Shown here piece after piece: positions 9,335 through 17,351 of a stretch of 64,000 bases of DNA. The position numbers and the translations under genes were made by a program. The DNA lies in NCBI RefSeq assembly GCF_024741815.1, contig NZ_CP102951.1, positions 124,001 through 188,000 on the forward strand. Reading direction: 5' to 3'. This DNA is from Pseudomonas sp. LS1212 (GTDB lineage Bacteria > Pseudomonadota > Gammaproteobacteria > Pseudomonadales > Pseudomonadaceae). Every line of letters begins with the position of its first letter. The stretch's first letter is position 1. The notes below the pieces were generated by a model. The model searched no databases, was not told where the DNA came from, and saw only the letters and a list, made by a program, of their open reading frames with translations.

Positions 9335-10548
9335 GACACGCAGGACTCTTGTAGGCTCCGTGCGATGAACTGTCGCGAAAGCGCGGCGGCAATGCGCGCT
9401 ATGTCCTCGCAGCCTTGGCTGCGTGGCAGGTGCTCCATGGGATTGCGCTCATAGGCCAGCGATTCGCTGAGGAAGTGATCCAGATGAATCGTGCCTACTA
9501 AACGTTTGCCCAATCGCCGGGAAAGCACTGCGCTCATGTCGAGGCTGAACTGCCGCGAGGCGTCCAACTGATTGATCACATACAAGCACTCCGGCGGCTG
9601 GGCAGCGGCCAGGCGCGGTGCAAGGATGCGGTCCATCTGCTCAAGCGCCAGGTAACTGGCGGCATCGGCCAGGGTGACGACCATGATCACATCGGCTATG
9701 GCAAGCACCTGGTGCAGCCAGGCGCTGTTGCCCGCCGGGGTATTGATGATCAGCACATCCTGCTCGCCAAGGTTCATCCGCGCGACCCGATGTGCCAGCC
9801 AGGCGCTGTCCTTGCCCAGGTTGTGCTCGAGGTGGCGTTGCTCCTCTTCCCCCGGCCTGCCATAGGGCAGGAAATGCGAATCAGAGAACCCTTGCATGCT
9901 CACGGTGCGCCAGTCGCCGTCGCCGCTGGCCTGGCTGATGCCGGGAATCGGTTGGCTGACGCCCAGGTGATATTGCAAGGTATTTTGCGAATCGAGCTCC
10001 AGCGCAATGATCCTGCCGCCTTCCGGCGCCACCAGCGTGGTCGCCAATGCGGCCGTTAACGTGGTCTTGCCGACGCCGCCCTTGGTCGATACCAGCGCAA
10101 TGATCCTGGCCTTGATGTCGGGCGGCGCGGTTATGGCGAGGGAGTTTTCCAGGGCAGCATTGTTGCGGGCAATGGCTTCACTCTTGCGGGCCTTGGCCAG
10201 GTCTGCAAGCAGTTTGTGCAGAGGGGCAGGGGCGGGCTTCTCCAGCGCAATCGCAGCGACGGGTACAACAGCGATGGCCACCGCAGCGGGCTCGGCCTGA
10301 GCGGGAGGCTCGGCACTCGAATTCACAGCAGGTGGTTGGGCAACCGAGCTCCGCAAGAAGCGTGGGGCAGCAGGGCCGGACGCGTGCGCAGACGATGCAA
10401 TGGAAGGCACAGAGGCGACTGCTGGATGGGCGGCGTGTTCTACCTGCTCTTCTTCCAGATAGTTATAGACCGGTTCGACCTCTAGATAGCTGTCCGCACT
10501 TGCCCCGAATCTGTTGAACAGATTCGCTATGTCATCTGCACGAGTCAT
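9331..10548 (-). CDS. bcsQ: Cellulose biosynthesis MinD-like ATPase BcsQ (WssA) with BcsR/BcsP-like N-terminus
   Basis: 405 residues. The C-terminal 255 are a ParA/MinD-type ATPase: deviant Walker A STKGGVGKTTLTAAL (KGGVGKTT at 156-163), then LINTPAGNSAWLHQ and YVINQLDASRQFSLD. These proteins help assemble or localise the synthase. The N-terminal 30 residues (DDIANLFNRFGASADSYLEV) resemble the short helical motif of BcsR/BcsP cellulose accessory proteins, joined through about 110 residues of Ala/Pro/Val-rich low-complexity linker. The whole is therefore much longer than the roughly 250-residue enteric BcsQ. First gene of the operon; transcription must start in the AT-rich gap upstream. Confidence 0.9.
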   Translation of the reverse strand: MTRADDIANLFNRFGASADSYLEVEPVYNYLEEEQVEHAAHPAVASVPSIASSAHASGPAAPRFLRSSVAQPPAVNSSAEPPAQAEPAAVAIAVVPVAAIALEKPAPAPLHKLLADLAKARKSEAIARNNAALENSLAITAPPDIKARIIALVSTKGGVGKTTLTAALATTLVAPEGGRIIALELDSQNTLQYHLGVSQPIPGISQASGDGDWRTVSMQGFSDSHFLPYGRPGEEEQRHLEHNLGKDSAWLAHRVARMNLGEQDVLIINTPAGNSAWLHQVLAIADVIMVVTLADAASYLALEQMDRILAPRLAAAQPPECLYVINQLDASRQFSLDMSAVLSRRLGKRLVGTIHLDHFLSESLAYERNPMEHLPRSQGCEDIARIAAALSRQFIARSLQESCVS

Positions 10549-11140
10549 GTCTGAAATTCCTGCCTACAGCAATCTGAAATTCTGGGTGCAGATAAGGCTA
10601 GATATCGAAAGTCGTACCGCACAAATCCCCTAGTTTTAAGAAGGGTAATGTGTGATATCACTATGATAGTGTCAATATTCTGTTGGTTATATTGTATTAT
10701 TTTCTGATGGGCGGTAAATTATATTTTCACGCCATAAAAATGACGCGGTTGAAATGACGATTGCCTTGAAAGTCGGAAGAATACGGCTATAACGTCAAGG
10801 AACCCACTATTGGGCCTGTTTGACGTCGCTTTTCCTACGGTTTTTTCCGTTTTTCCGACATGAGGAATGCCCGTTTTTCGAAAATAGGACAACCGTCATC
10901 CTCCAGGCGGCCGACTGAGCGTTTGGCAATGCAATTCCCATGCAAGAGTCTGGGCTTTGGCAGATGGCAACAAGGGCGTCTTTACTAGTATGGCGATGGC
11001 GGGCGTGGCTGATGGCTCTGGCAGGCGCGCGTCGGGCCAATGCATGGATTTGCATGCGACAGGTTCTGTCGCCGGCTTGGGCAGAATTCTGTCCTGCCAC
11101 CCTCGGTGTCTATACCGGGGGCGAGCCATTAAGGATGATC
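10549..11140. other. Long AT-rich intergenic region between bcsQ and the divergent Sel1-repeat gene
   Basis: 592 bases without a convincing gene. The part nearest bcsQ (about 10610-10760) is markedly AT-richer than the surrounding coding DNA and should hold the bcs promoter on the minus strand. Nearer the Sel1 gene there are pyrimidine-rich tracts (about 10815-10880). I see no T-tract terminator here. An open frame covers 10940-11140 in phase with the Sel1 gene but has no ribosome-binding site, so I do not count it as coding. Confidence 0.6.
10652..10671. promoter_or_regulatory. Overlapping palindromes upstream of bcsQ, possible operator
   Basis: Two overlapping perfect inverted repeats: GTGATATCAC (10652-10661) and CACTATGATAGTG (10659-10671, six-base arms around one central base). 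They lie in the AT-rich stretch about 105-120 bases upstream of the bcsQ start. Palindromes of this size at this distance are typical of transcription-factor sites, but I cannot assign a regulator. The match to the FleQ consensus is only partial. Confidence 0.35.
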
Positions 11141-11974
11141 ATGATCGTTGCCACCAATATCTACCCGCTGCTCGAACGTCTGTTGCCCGAAAGCATCACT
11201 CTGGCACCGGGCAGACCCGGTTATTTACAGCGCTTGTATTCAGGCGTCGGCGTGCCTTCGCAGAGGGCGGTGACGGGGGACTCGTTCGCCCTGGTCGCCC
11301 GCCTGGACGAGGCGTCATGCCTGCAGACGGTCTATCGCGATCTGCGCCAACAGGCACTGGACGGCAGCATCACGGCCCTCAACGACCTGGGCTGGCTCTG
11401 GCTCAACGGCAAGTACTGGGTTGCCGATCATGAACTGGCGCGTCATCTGCTGCGCATGGCAGCGGTGCAGGGCAGTGCAGTGGCGTGTTTCAACCTGGGG
11501 CAGCAGCATTACTTCGGCAAGGGCGTGCCCGTGGACTATCCCCTCTGCGCCGAGTATTACCAGCAAGCCTTCGCCTTGGGTTTTGTGCCTGCGGCGGCAG
11601 CCCTCGGCGATTTGTACGAGGAAGAGGTCTGCGCCGACGGCATTGTGCGGCCCTGGCAAGTGGACCTGCAGCAGGCCTTTCAATGGTTCTATCAAGGTGC
11701 ACACAAGGGCGATGCCCGTTGCCGGTACGAAATCGGCTGTCGCCTGCTGCATGGGTTGCAAGTTGCAGCCGACAGCAAGGCCGGCGTGTATTGGCTCGAG
11801 TTGGCGGCGGTCGCGGGTGTCATGCCGGCGGCCGAAGAACTGGCCGTGCATTTCAGCATTGCGCAGCCGGCCTTGCGCTATCTGTTCTGGCGGGATCAGG
11901 CCATTGCATTGGGCAGTGAACTGGCCTTGGCCATGAAGCTCGATGACCAGGTACGCCCCCAATCGGGAAAATGA
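11141..11974 (+). CDS. Sel1-like repeat (SLR/TPR-like) protein
   Basis: About 277 residues, no signal peptide seen. Several Sel1-type helical repeats are visible: SITALNDLGWLWLNGKYWV, GSAVACFNLGQQHYFGKGV, LGFVPAAAALGDLYEE and GDARCRYEIGCRLLHGL, each with the Ala/Gly/Leu spacing of the family. Such repeats are protein-interaction scaffolds, often tied to signalling or envelope functions. I chose ATG 11141 (MIVATNIYPLL) because AAGGA lies five bases upstream; a longer frame back to 10940 lacks a site and has Trp/Arg-rich, non-protein-like composition. It is transcribed divergently from the cellulose operon, so a link to cellulose is possible but unproven. Confidence 0.8.
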   Translation: MIVATNIYPLLERLLPESITLAPGRPGYLQRLYSGVGVPSQRAVTGDSFALVARLDEASCLQTVYRDLRQQALDGSITALNDLGWLWLNGKYWVADHELARHLLRMAAVQGSAVACFNLGQQHYFGKGVPVDYPLCAEYYQQAFALGFVPAAAALGDLYEEEVCADGIVRPWQVDLQQAFQWFYQGAHKGDARCRYEIGCRLLHGLQVAADSKAGVYWLELAAVAGVMPAAEELAVHFSIAQPALRYLFWRDQAIALGSELALAMKLDDQVRPQSGK

Positions 11975-12092
11975 CAAACGTCCTGGGGGCCGCTTGACGA
12001 GAAGCGGGTTGAACGGAGAATATAGATAGTTAGCAAGCTAGGAATAGCTGCGATTATCCCTCCCGATGACTCCGCGTGGGAACGAGTGCCGG

Positions 12093-12851
12093 TCAACTTT
12101 TCTGCGACAAGTCCGCCATTCCTTTCAAAAACTCAATCGGCAACGGAAACACAATGGTCGAGCTCTTGTCCCCGGCGATCGCGCCCAGGGTCTGCATGTA
12201 GCGCAGCTGCATGGCGCCGGGCTGGCGCCCGAGCATCTCGGCGGCCTGCATGAGCTTCTCCGAAGCCTGCAATTCACCTTCGGCGTGAATCACCTTGGCC
12301 CGCCGTTCACGCTCGGCTTCGGCCTGCTTGGCGATGGCGCGGATCATCGACTCGTTGAGGTCGACGTGCTTGATCTCGACGTTCGCCACCTTGATCCCCC
12401 AGGCGTCGGTCTGGGCATCGAGTACTTGCTGGATATCAGTGTTGAGCCGTTCGCGCTCGGCGAGCAGTTCGTCCAGCTCGTGTTTACCGAGTACGGCCCG
12501 CAGGGTGGTCTGTGCCAACTGGCTGGTGGCCATGAGAAAGTCTTCGACCTGAATGATCGCCTTCTGCGGGTCGAGAACCCGGAAGTAGAGCACGGCGTTG
12601 ACCTTGACCGAAACGTTGTCGCGGGTGATCACATCCTGCGGTGGTACATCGAGCACCACGGTGCGCAAGTCCACGCGAACCATCTGTTGCACCATCGGAA
12701 TCAGCAGAATCAGCCCCGGCCCCTTGACCTGCCAGAAGCGCCCGAGCTGGAACACCACCCCGCGTTCGTATTCGCGCAAAATCCGGAAGGCGGAGAGCAA
12801 CAATGCCAGGAACAGCGCCAACAGCGCGCCAAAGCCCAATTCGACGAACAT
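12093..12851 (-). CDS. Slipin/stomatin-like SPFH-domain membrane protein
   Basis: 252 residues from ATG 12851, which has AAGGAG seven bases upstream; a TTG two codons earlier is less likely. An N-terminal membrane helix (LGFGALLALFLALLLSAF) is followed by the SPFH core (REYERGVVFQLGRFWQVKGPGL, split by conserved Gly/Pro), with family hallmarks DLRTVVLDVPPQDVITRDNV and WGIKVANVEIKHVDL, then an Ala/Glu-rich coiled coil. Slipins oligomerise into membrane microdomains and typically pair with an NfeD protease, which is what the neighbour encodes. The start lies just inside the end of nfeD, indicating one operon. Confidence 0.93.
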   Translation of the reverse strand: MFVELGFGALLALFLALLLSAFRILREYERGVVFQLGRFWQVKGPGLILLIPMVQQMVRVDLRTVVLDVPPQDVITRDNVSVKVNAVLYFRVLDPQKAIIQVEDFLMATSQLAQTTLRAVLGKHELDELLAERERLNTDIQQVLDAQTDAWGIKVANVEIKHVDLNESMIRAIAKQAEAERERRAKVIHAEGELQASEKLMQAAEMLGRQPGAMQLRYMQTLGAIAGDKSSTIVFPLPIEFLKGMADLSQKS

Positions 12852-12853
12852 GA

Positions 12854-14239
12854 TCAATCTCCTTGCGGTGGCGTTTCATCCAACGTGATGACGTCCAGCA
12901 GCACGCCCTTGCGCGCCACCACCCGGACCTGTTGGCCCAGGCGCAGGGGCGAGTGGCTCTGCACTTGCCATTTTTCGCCCTGCAGTTGCACCCAGCCGCT
13001 CATCGGCAGGCCCGGCATCAGCCCGGTCACCGTGGCCAGGCTGCCGACCAGGCCCGCGTCGCCACTCACCAGGGCGCGCCGTCGAGCCTTGAGCGCCATG
13101 CCGACCAGCGTCATCAGCAACAGTGCACTGATCAGTGCCATGCCGATGATCAGGGTCAACGGAATACCGAAGCCCGGTACATCGGTGTCCATCAAAATCA
13201 CCGCGCCGACGACAAAGGCCACCACCCCTCCGAAGCCGATTACACCGAAACTCGGTAGAAACGCCTCGGCGATCATGAAGGCCAGCCCCAGCAGTATCAG
13301 CCCGACCCCGGCGTAATTAACCGGCAACAGTTGCAAGGCATACAGCCCCAGCAACAGGCAGATGCCGCCCATTACCCCACCGACACCCGACCCCGGGTTC
13401 ATGAATTCGAACATCAAGCCATAGACGCCGATCATGATCAGCAGCAACGCAACGCTAGGGTTGGTGATTACTGCCAGCAGTTGGGTGCGCCAATCAGGCG
13501 CATGGTCGATCAGTGCAGCCCCGGCGGTACTCAGTTTCAGCGTTTGGCCGGCGACATTCAGGCTTTTGCCGTCCAGTTGCTTGAGCAGGTCTGCCACGTC
13601 ATTGGCCACATAATCGACCACCTTGAGTTTGAGCGCTTCGTCGGCAGAGAGGCTGACCGATTCGCGTACCGCTTTTTCCGCCCAGTCGGCATTTCGCCCG
13701 CGCAGTTGCGCAAGACCACGGATGTAGGCCGCCGCATCGTTGATCTGCTTGCGAGTCAGGGTGTCCAGCGGCTCGGGCGGGGCGTTCTTGTCGGTGGTGG
13801 GTGCGGCGGGTGGGCGTGGGGGTTCGGGTGCGATCCCTGGCAGGCCGCCGATCTGCACAGGCGTAGCGGCACCCAGATTGGTTCCCGGGGTCATCGCGGC
13901 AACGTGGCTGGCATACAGGATATAGGTGCCGGCACTGGCCGCGCGCGCGCCACTGGGGGCGACGAAACTGGCCACCGGCACGGGGCTGGCCAGGATCGCC
14001 TTGATGATCGAGCGCATCGAGGTGTCCAGCCCGCCGGGGGTATCGAGGTTGATGACCACCAACTGTGCGCCCTCGGTCCCCGCCCGCGTCAGGCCGCGCA
14101 CCACGTAGTCGGCACTGGCCGGGCCGATGGCATCATTGACGGTCAGGACCACGACGCTGCCGGCAGCAGTCGCCGAACCCGTCGGCAAGCCGACCAGTAT
14201 CAGCAGCAAGAGCAGGCGACACCACCAATGACTGTTCAC
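12854..14239 (-). CDS. NfeD-family membrane-bound serine protease (ClpP-class, NfeD1b type)
   Basis: 461 residues from GTG 14239, chosen because GGGAGG sits four bases upstream; an ATG at 14281 would put the hydrophobic signal sequence too far inside. Order: signal peptide (LLLLLILVGLPTGSATA), ClpP-like protease domain (VINLDTPGGLDTSMRSII; SGARAASAGTYILYASH with the presumed nucleophile Ser; GRNADWAEKAVRESVSL), about four membrane helices (270-400), and a C-terminal OB-fold NfeD domain (VQLQGEKWQVQSHSPL). Known NfeD1b proteases cleave stomatin/slipin partners in membrane quality control; the partner is the next gene. Confidence 0.92.
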   Translation of the reverse strand: MNSHWWCRLLLLLILVGLPTGSATAAGSVVVLTVNDAIGPASADYVVRGLTRAGTEGAQLVVINLDTPGGLDTSMRSIIKAILASPVPVASFVAPSGARAASAGTYILYASHVAAMTPGTNLGAATPVQIGGLPGIAPEPPRPPAAPTTDKNAPPEPLDTLTRKQINDAAAYIRGLAQLRGRNADWAEKAVRESVSLSADEALKLKVVDYVANDVADLLKQLDGKSLNVAGQTLKLSTAGAALIDHAPDWRTQLLAVITNPSVALLLIMIGVYGLMFEFMNPGSGVGGVMGGICLLLGLYALQLLPVNYAGVGLILLGLAFMIAEAFLPSFGVIGFGGVVAFVVGAVILMDTDVPGFGIPLTLIIGMALISALLLMTLVGMALKARRRALVSGDAGLVGSLATVTGLMPGLPMSGWVQLQGEKWQVQSHSPLRLGQQVRVVARKGVLLDVITLDETPPQGD

Positions 14240-14478
14240 GGGACCTCCCGGTTGCAGGTTCGACAGCCTGCAATCTTCCACTTAAAGCGTAGTTGAGCCA
14301 GCCGTGGGCGATGCAGGTGCGGCGGTTAGTTCATTCTCGACTATCGGCGTCACGGTATAGCTTCAACTGTTACAGCCGTCGGGCCGCGTTGGGGCGCCGA
14401 ACTGCCTAAACTTGGACACAGGGGGAACGACTATAAAGCAGTTGCCTTGTCGATCCCGGCAGGGCATGGAGGTGAATC

Positions 14479-14940
14479 ATGCGTATGGCACAAACAGTCG
14501 AACGCAGCCTGAAACAAGCGCGTTGCGATTTCGACATAGTGGCCCACCCACATTCAGCGACAAGCCTGGAATCTGCGCGGGTGGCCAGCGTTCCGGCAGA
14601 GCGAGTGGCCAAATCGGTCATTCTCGATGACCGGCACGGTAACTACATCATGGCCGTGCTTCCGGCCAACAAGCATCTGGACCTGAGCAAGATCCAGAGC
14701 CTGGGTAACTGGCAACTGACCCGCGAAAGCGGTTTGCCGCATCTGTTCGGCGACTGCGAGCGTGGTGCCATTCCGGCACTGGGTGAGGCCTATGGCATGA
14801 AAATGCTGCTCGACCCGACGCTCACCCGTCAGGGCGATATTTACCTGGAAGCCGGCAATCACAGCTACCTGGTCCATATGAAAATGGACGAATACCTGAA
14901 ACTGGTACCCCATGCCGAAGTGCGTGAGGTTTGTCATTAA
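14479..14940 (+). CDS. YbaK/ProX-type aminoacyl-tRNA deacylase domain protein
   Basis: 153 residues. GGAGG lies six bases before ATG 14479. The single-domain protein has the YbaK/EbsC/prolyl-editing fold signature: VPAERVAKSVILDD (conserved Lys), YIMAVLPANKHLDL, LGNWQLTRESGLPHLF, DCERGAIPALGEAYG (substrate-pocket region) and YLEAGNHSYLVHMKMDEYLKL. Members hydrolyse mischarged aminoacyl-tRNAs in trans. Which amino acid this one edits cannot be read from sequence. Stands alone on the plus strand, followed by DUF2789 63 bases on. Confidence 0.85.
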   Translation: MRMAQTVERSLKQARCDFDIVAHPHSATSLESARVASVPAERVAKSVILDDRHGNYIMAVLPANKHLDLSKIQSLGNWQLTRESGLPHLFGDCERGAIPALGEAYGMKMLLDPTLTRQGDIYLEAGNHSYLVHMKMDEYLKLVPHAEVREVCH

Positions 14941-15003
14941 TGAAACGCGAACCGAGTGCCAGGTCGTGGCCGTTTGCAACCAACCTGGCGCGAGGAGTCA
15001 CTC

Positions 15004-15243
15004 ATGGAATCACCGATCCATAGCCTGCCGTCCTTGTTCAAACAGTTGGGCCTTGCGACCGATCCGGTCGGCATAGACGCCTTTGTCGCCAGCCATTCGC
15101 CGCTCAAGCCCAACCTGGTGCTGGCCGACGCGTTTTTCTGGACCAAGGCCCAGGCGGACTTCTTGCGTGAGGGTATCCAGGATGACGCCGATTGGGCCGA
15201 GGTGGTCGACCAGCTCAACCTGATGCTGCGCAAAATGAGGTGA
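15004..15243 (+). CDS. DUF2789 family protein
   Basis: 79 residues (MESPIHSLPSLFKQLGL...LMLRKMR). The pattern of a short N-terminal hydrophobic helix, an HSPLKPNLVLADAFFWTKAQ core and acidic C-terminal helices matches the small DUF2789 family common in Pseudomonas. Start chosen at ATG 15004 with GAGGAG upstream. No function is known; helical and probably cytosolic. It ends one base before the frame of the next gene opens, so the two may be co-transcribed. Confidence 0.8.
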   Translation: MESPIHSLPSLFKQLGLATDPVGIDAFVASHSPLKPNLVLADAFFWTKAQADFLREGIQDDADWAEVVDQLNLMLRKMR

Positions 15244-15309
15244 ATGGGGGCCTTGCGTAACCCGAAGCGTTGCTATGCTCAGGAAAACAAGAAGAGGGGG
15301 ATTGTGGCG

Positions 15310-15945
15310 ATGAAAGATCCCTACGCACCCGGTTTCTGGTGCGCCATCACGGCGCTGACCCTGCTGACAGGGACCTATTTCTATGGCGTGTCCCAGGCCT
15401 ATCAATTCGACAAGGCTCTGGTCTTTCTCTACAGCGTCTCGGCGTTGATCGCCGCCATGGCGCTGTGCGTACTGGCATGGGCTGCGTACCAGAACGTGCA
15501 ACTCAAGAAGCGTCGATTGGCCCAGGGCAAAGCCCTGGTGGCGATCTGGGATACCAAAGTGGCCTTGCGCCGGGTCGAAACCGTCTTCGATCGCTACTTC
15601 TGGGGCAGCTATTGGCAGCCGGGCCGCACCTTCCAGGAAGTCATGGGCGAACTGACCGGAACCCCGCTGGAAAAAAGCCTCGAAGCCCTCAAGGTGCAAT
15701 GCCGGGTACTGGATCAGGAAATCCACAGCAGTGGCTGGCATTGGCTGAACAACGCCCGAGAGCTCTCCACCGTTGCGGTGGCCATGGCCCGAGAGCGTTA
15801 TCAACTGGATTTGTGCGATTCCCAGGAAAGCTCGATGGGCGGGGCGGTGATAAATCGTGACCTGGAAGTGCTGGTGTACACCTGGTCGGCACGGTTGCGC
15901 AGTTTCGATCATCAACTCGATGAGTTGGAGGGGGAGTATCTGTAG
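15310..15945 (+). CDS. Conserved hypothetical membrane protein
   Basis: 211 residues from ATG 15310 (MKDPYAPGFWCAITAL). I do not recognise a named family. Two N-terminal membrane helices are clear (WCAITALTLLTGTYFYGV and VFLYSVSALIAAMALCVLAW), followed by a basic stop-transfer region (QLKKRRLAQGK) and about 130 residues of soluble, helix-rich, Trp/Tyr-containing sequence. It sits 66 bases after DUF2789 and may share its transcript. A GTG two codons upstream is an alternative start; AAGAGGGGG precedes both. Confidence 0.7.
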   Translation: MKDPYAPGFWCAITALTLLTGTYFYGVSQAYQFDKALVFLYSVSALIAAMALCVLAWAAYQNVQLKKRRLAQGKALVAIWDTKVALRRVETVFDRYFWGSYWQPGRTFQEVMGELTGTPLEKSLEALKVQCRVLDQEIHSSGWHWLNNARELSTVAVAMARERYQLDLCDSQESSMGGAVINRDLEVLVYTWSARLRSFDHQLDELEGEYL

Positions 15946-15963
15946 CGCCCCCTTCGCGCTCGG

Positions 15964-16590
15964 CGAAGCGCACGTTGCTGATTATGTGCAGGGTGCGAGG
16001 CATCGGGATGGTCGAAGCGGCCTTGCCAGTACGAATGCGGAACACGCGATCCTCAAGGCCTGAACGGCTGGGGTAATAGATCAGCGACATGCCGCGCTTC
16101 GGGTCGGTGGTGTAGACGTGTTCGGAGTCCCACTGCGGCAAGTGGAATTCGCTGTTCTCGTCGAACAGGTCGTTGAAGAAGTCCTCGAACTGGCGTAGGT
16201 CGATTTGCCCGGCAGCACTTCCAGCTCGCCGGTTGGCGACTGGGCGACCACCATGTCGAAGAACACTTTGGTGTCGCCGAGGAACGCTTCCAGGCTGTCG
16301 CTGCCATTGATGTCCAGACTGATGAAGACGAAGCCCTTGTAGCTTTCGATGCGTGCTTTCTTCAGGCCACGGGTGGCCTTGTCGAAACCTTCCGGATACT
16401 CGCCCGGTGCCTTGACCTTCACCAGGCGGCCGTCGCTCCTGTAGCACCAGGCATGGAAGGGGCAGGTGAAGGTGGACTGGTTGCCCTTGCCCACGCGGGT
16501 CAGGGTGGTGCCGCGGTGCTGGCAGGCGTTGATATCCCGGCAGAACAACTCGTTCTGATGCCGTTTGCTCCAGGCCGTTGCATTGATCAC
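15964..16590 (-). pseudogene. Remnant of anthranilate/benzoate-type 1,2-dioxygenase: antA-like Rieske fragment fused to antB-like fragment
   Basis: On the minus strand, about 16575-16197 encodes the middle of a ring-hydroxylating dioxygenase large subunit, including the complete Rieske [2Fe-2S] motif (CQHRG ... CPFHAW) and ESYKGFVFISLD up to GELEVLPGKSTY. The frame then changes near 16200: the next short piece (LRQFEDFFN) looks like the large-subunit C-terminus. It runs straight into small-subunit sequence (DLFDENSEFHLPQWD, IYYPSRSGLEDRVFRIRTG, RTLHIISNVRF), ending near 15964. The first ~90 large-subunit residues, the mononuclear-iron catalytic domain, and both ends of the small subunit are missing. 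At least two internal deletions explain this; it cannot make an enzyme. Confidence 0.85.
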
Positions 16591-16604
16591 TCCAGGCGGC
16601 AGCC

Positions 16605-17045
16605 TTATTCGCCGCGAATGTATTTCTCAAGCTGCTGGATCAGGCTGGCTTGTTCGGCAATCGCCTCTTTGACCAGGTCACCAATGGACAGCAGGCCCAC
16701 CAGTTGGCCGTTTTCCACGACCGGCAAATGGCGCAAATGGCTATCGGTCATGATGGCCATGCAGGCCTCGACGGTTTGATGAGTGCCCACCGTGATCACT
16801 GGGGCACTCATGATGGCGCTGACGGGCGTTTTGGCCGAGGAGCGGCCCTCGAGGATCATCTTGCGCGCATAGTCGCGCTCGCTGACCACGCCGACCACCT
16901 GGCCGTGGTCGACTACCGGTAGCGCGCCGACGTTCTTGTTGGCCATTTCTTGAAGCGCTTCGAGCACCATCTGGCTCGAGGCGATGGTGTGGACTTGCTG
17001 GTGTTTCTCCGCCTTGAGCTTAAGCAGTTCGGCAACGGTCTTCAT
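16605..17045 (-). CDS. Tandem CBS-domain protein
   Basis: 146 residues consisting of two CBS domains: residues ~10-65 (MVLEALQEMANKNVGALPVV ... GVVSERDYARKMIL) and ~75-140 (MSAPVITVGTHQTVEACMAI ... LRHLPVVENGQLVGLLSIGD). Stand-alone CBS pairs bind adenine nucleotides and act as energy or nucleotide sensors; no catalytic domain is present. ATG 17045 begins MKTVAELLKLKAEKH. The dioxygenase remnant begins within about 30 bases of its stop, so the deletion that left the remnant ended next to this gene. Confidence 0.92.
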   Translation of the reverse strand: MKTVAELLKLKAEKHQQVHTIASSQMVLEALQEMANKNVGALPVVDHGQVVGVVSERDYARKMILEGRSSAKTPVSAIMSAPVITVGTHQTVEACMAIMTDSHLRHLPVVENGQLVGLLSIGDLVKEAIAEQASLIQQLEKYIRGE

Positions 17046-17233
17046 GCGGGGCCTCTCCAGTAAGGTGCATGGGGCGTCTATACAGAATCGTAGAGAGCGG
17101 CCTGCAGGGCAAGGATGAAAGCGGCATGCACACTATAGAAAAACGTCATTGCCGTGTTTTTTCGCACAAAAACTGGGTATAAGTCTGCGCGAGGTGGTTC
17201 GGTGGTTTGATTTGTGGAGGCCCGTCAGGGCCT

Positions 17234-17306
17234 CATCGCTGGCAAGCCACACACAAGGGAACGCAGGAGCTCGCATTTCACTGTGGAAACTGGCTTGCCA
17301 GCGATG
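17234..17306. repeat. REP-type inverted repeat in the 306-base gap before the FAD oxidoreductase
   Basis: CATCGCTGGCAAGCC (17234-17248) and its exact reverse complement GGCTTGCCAGCGATG (17292-17306) form a 15-base perfect stem around a 43-base loop. The same core occurs at 50496-50563, so this is a member of the Pseudomonas REP family. It lies only 46 bases before the chosen start of the next gene, thus probably in its leader. The rest of the gap (17046-17233) shows nothing I can name. Confidence 0.85.
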
Positions 17307-17351
17307 CAGGCGCACCGTCGAAGCAGGCAGAAACACGGAGCCATTGGGGTC

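Noticed and set aside
10652..10671. Firm assignment of the bcs palindromes to FleQ
   Set aside because: Only GTCA half-matches are present nearby, not a full consensus, so no regulator is named.
10940..11140. N-terminal extension of the Sel1 gene
   Set aside because: Trp/Arg-rich, no ribosome-binding site; a good site precedes ATG 11141.
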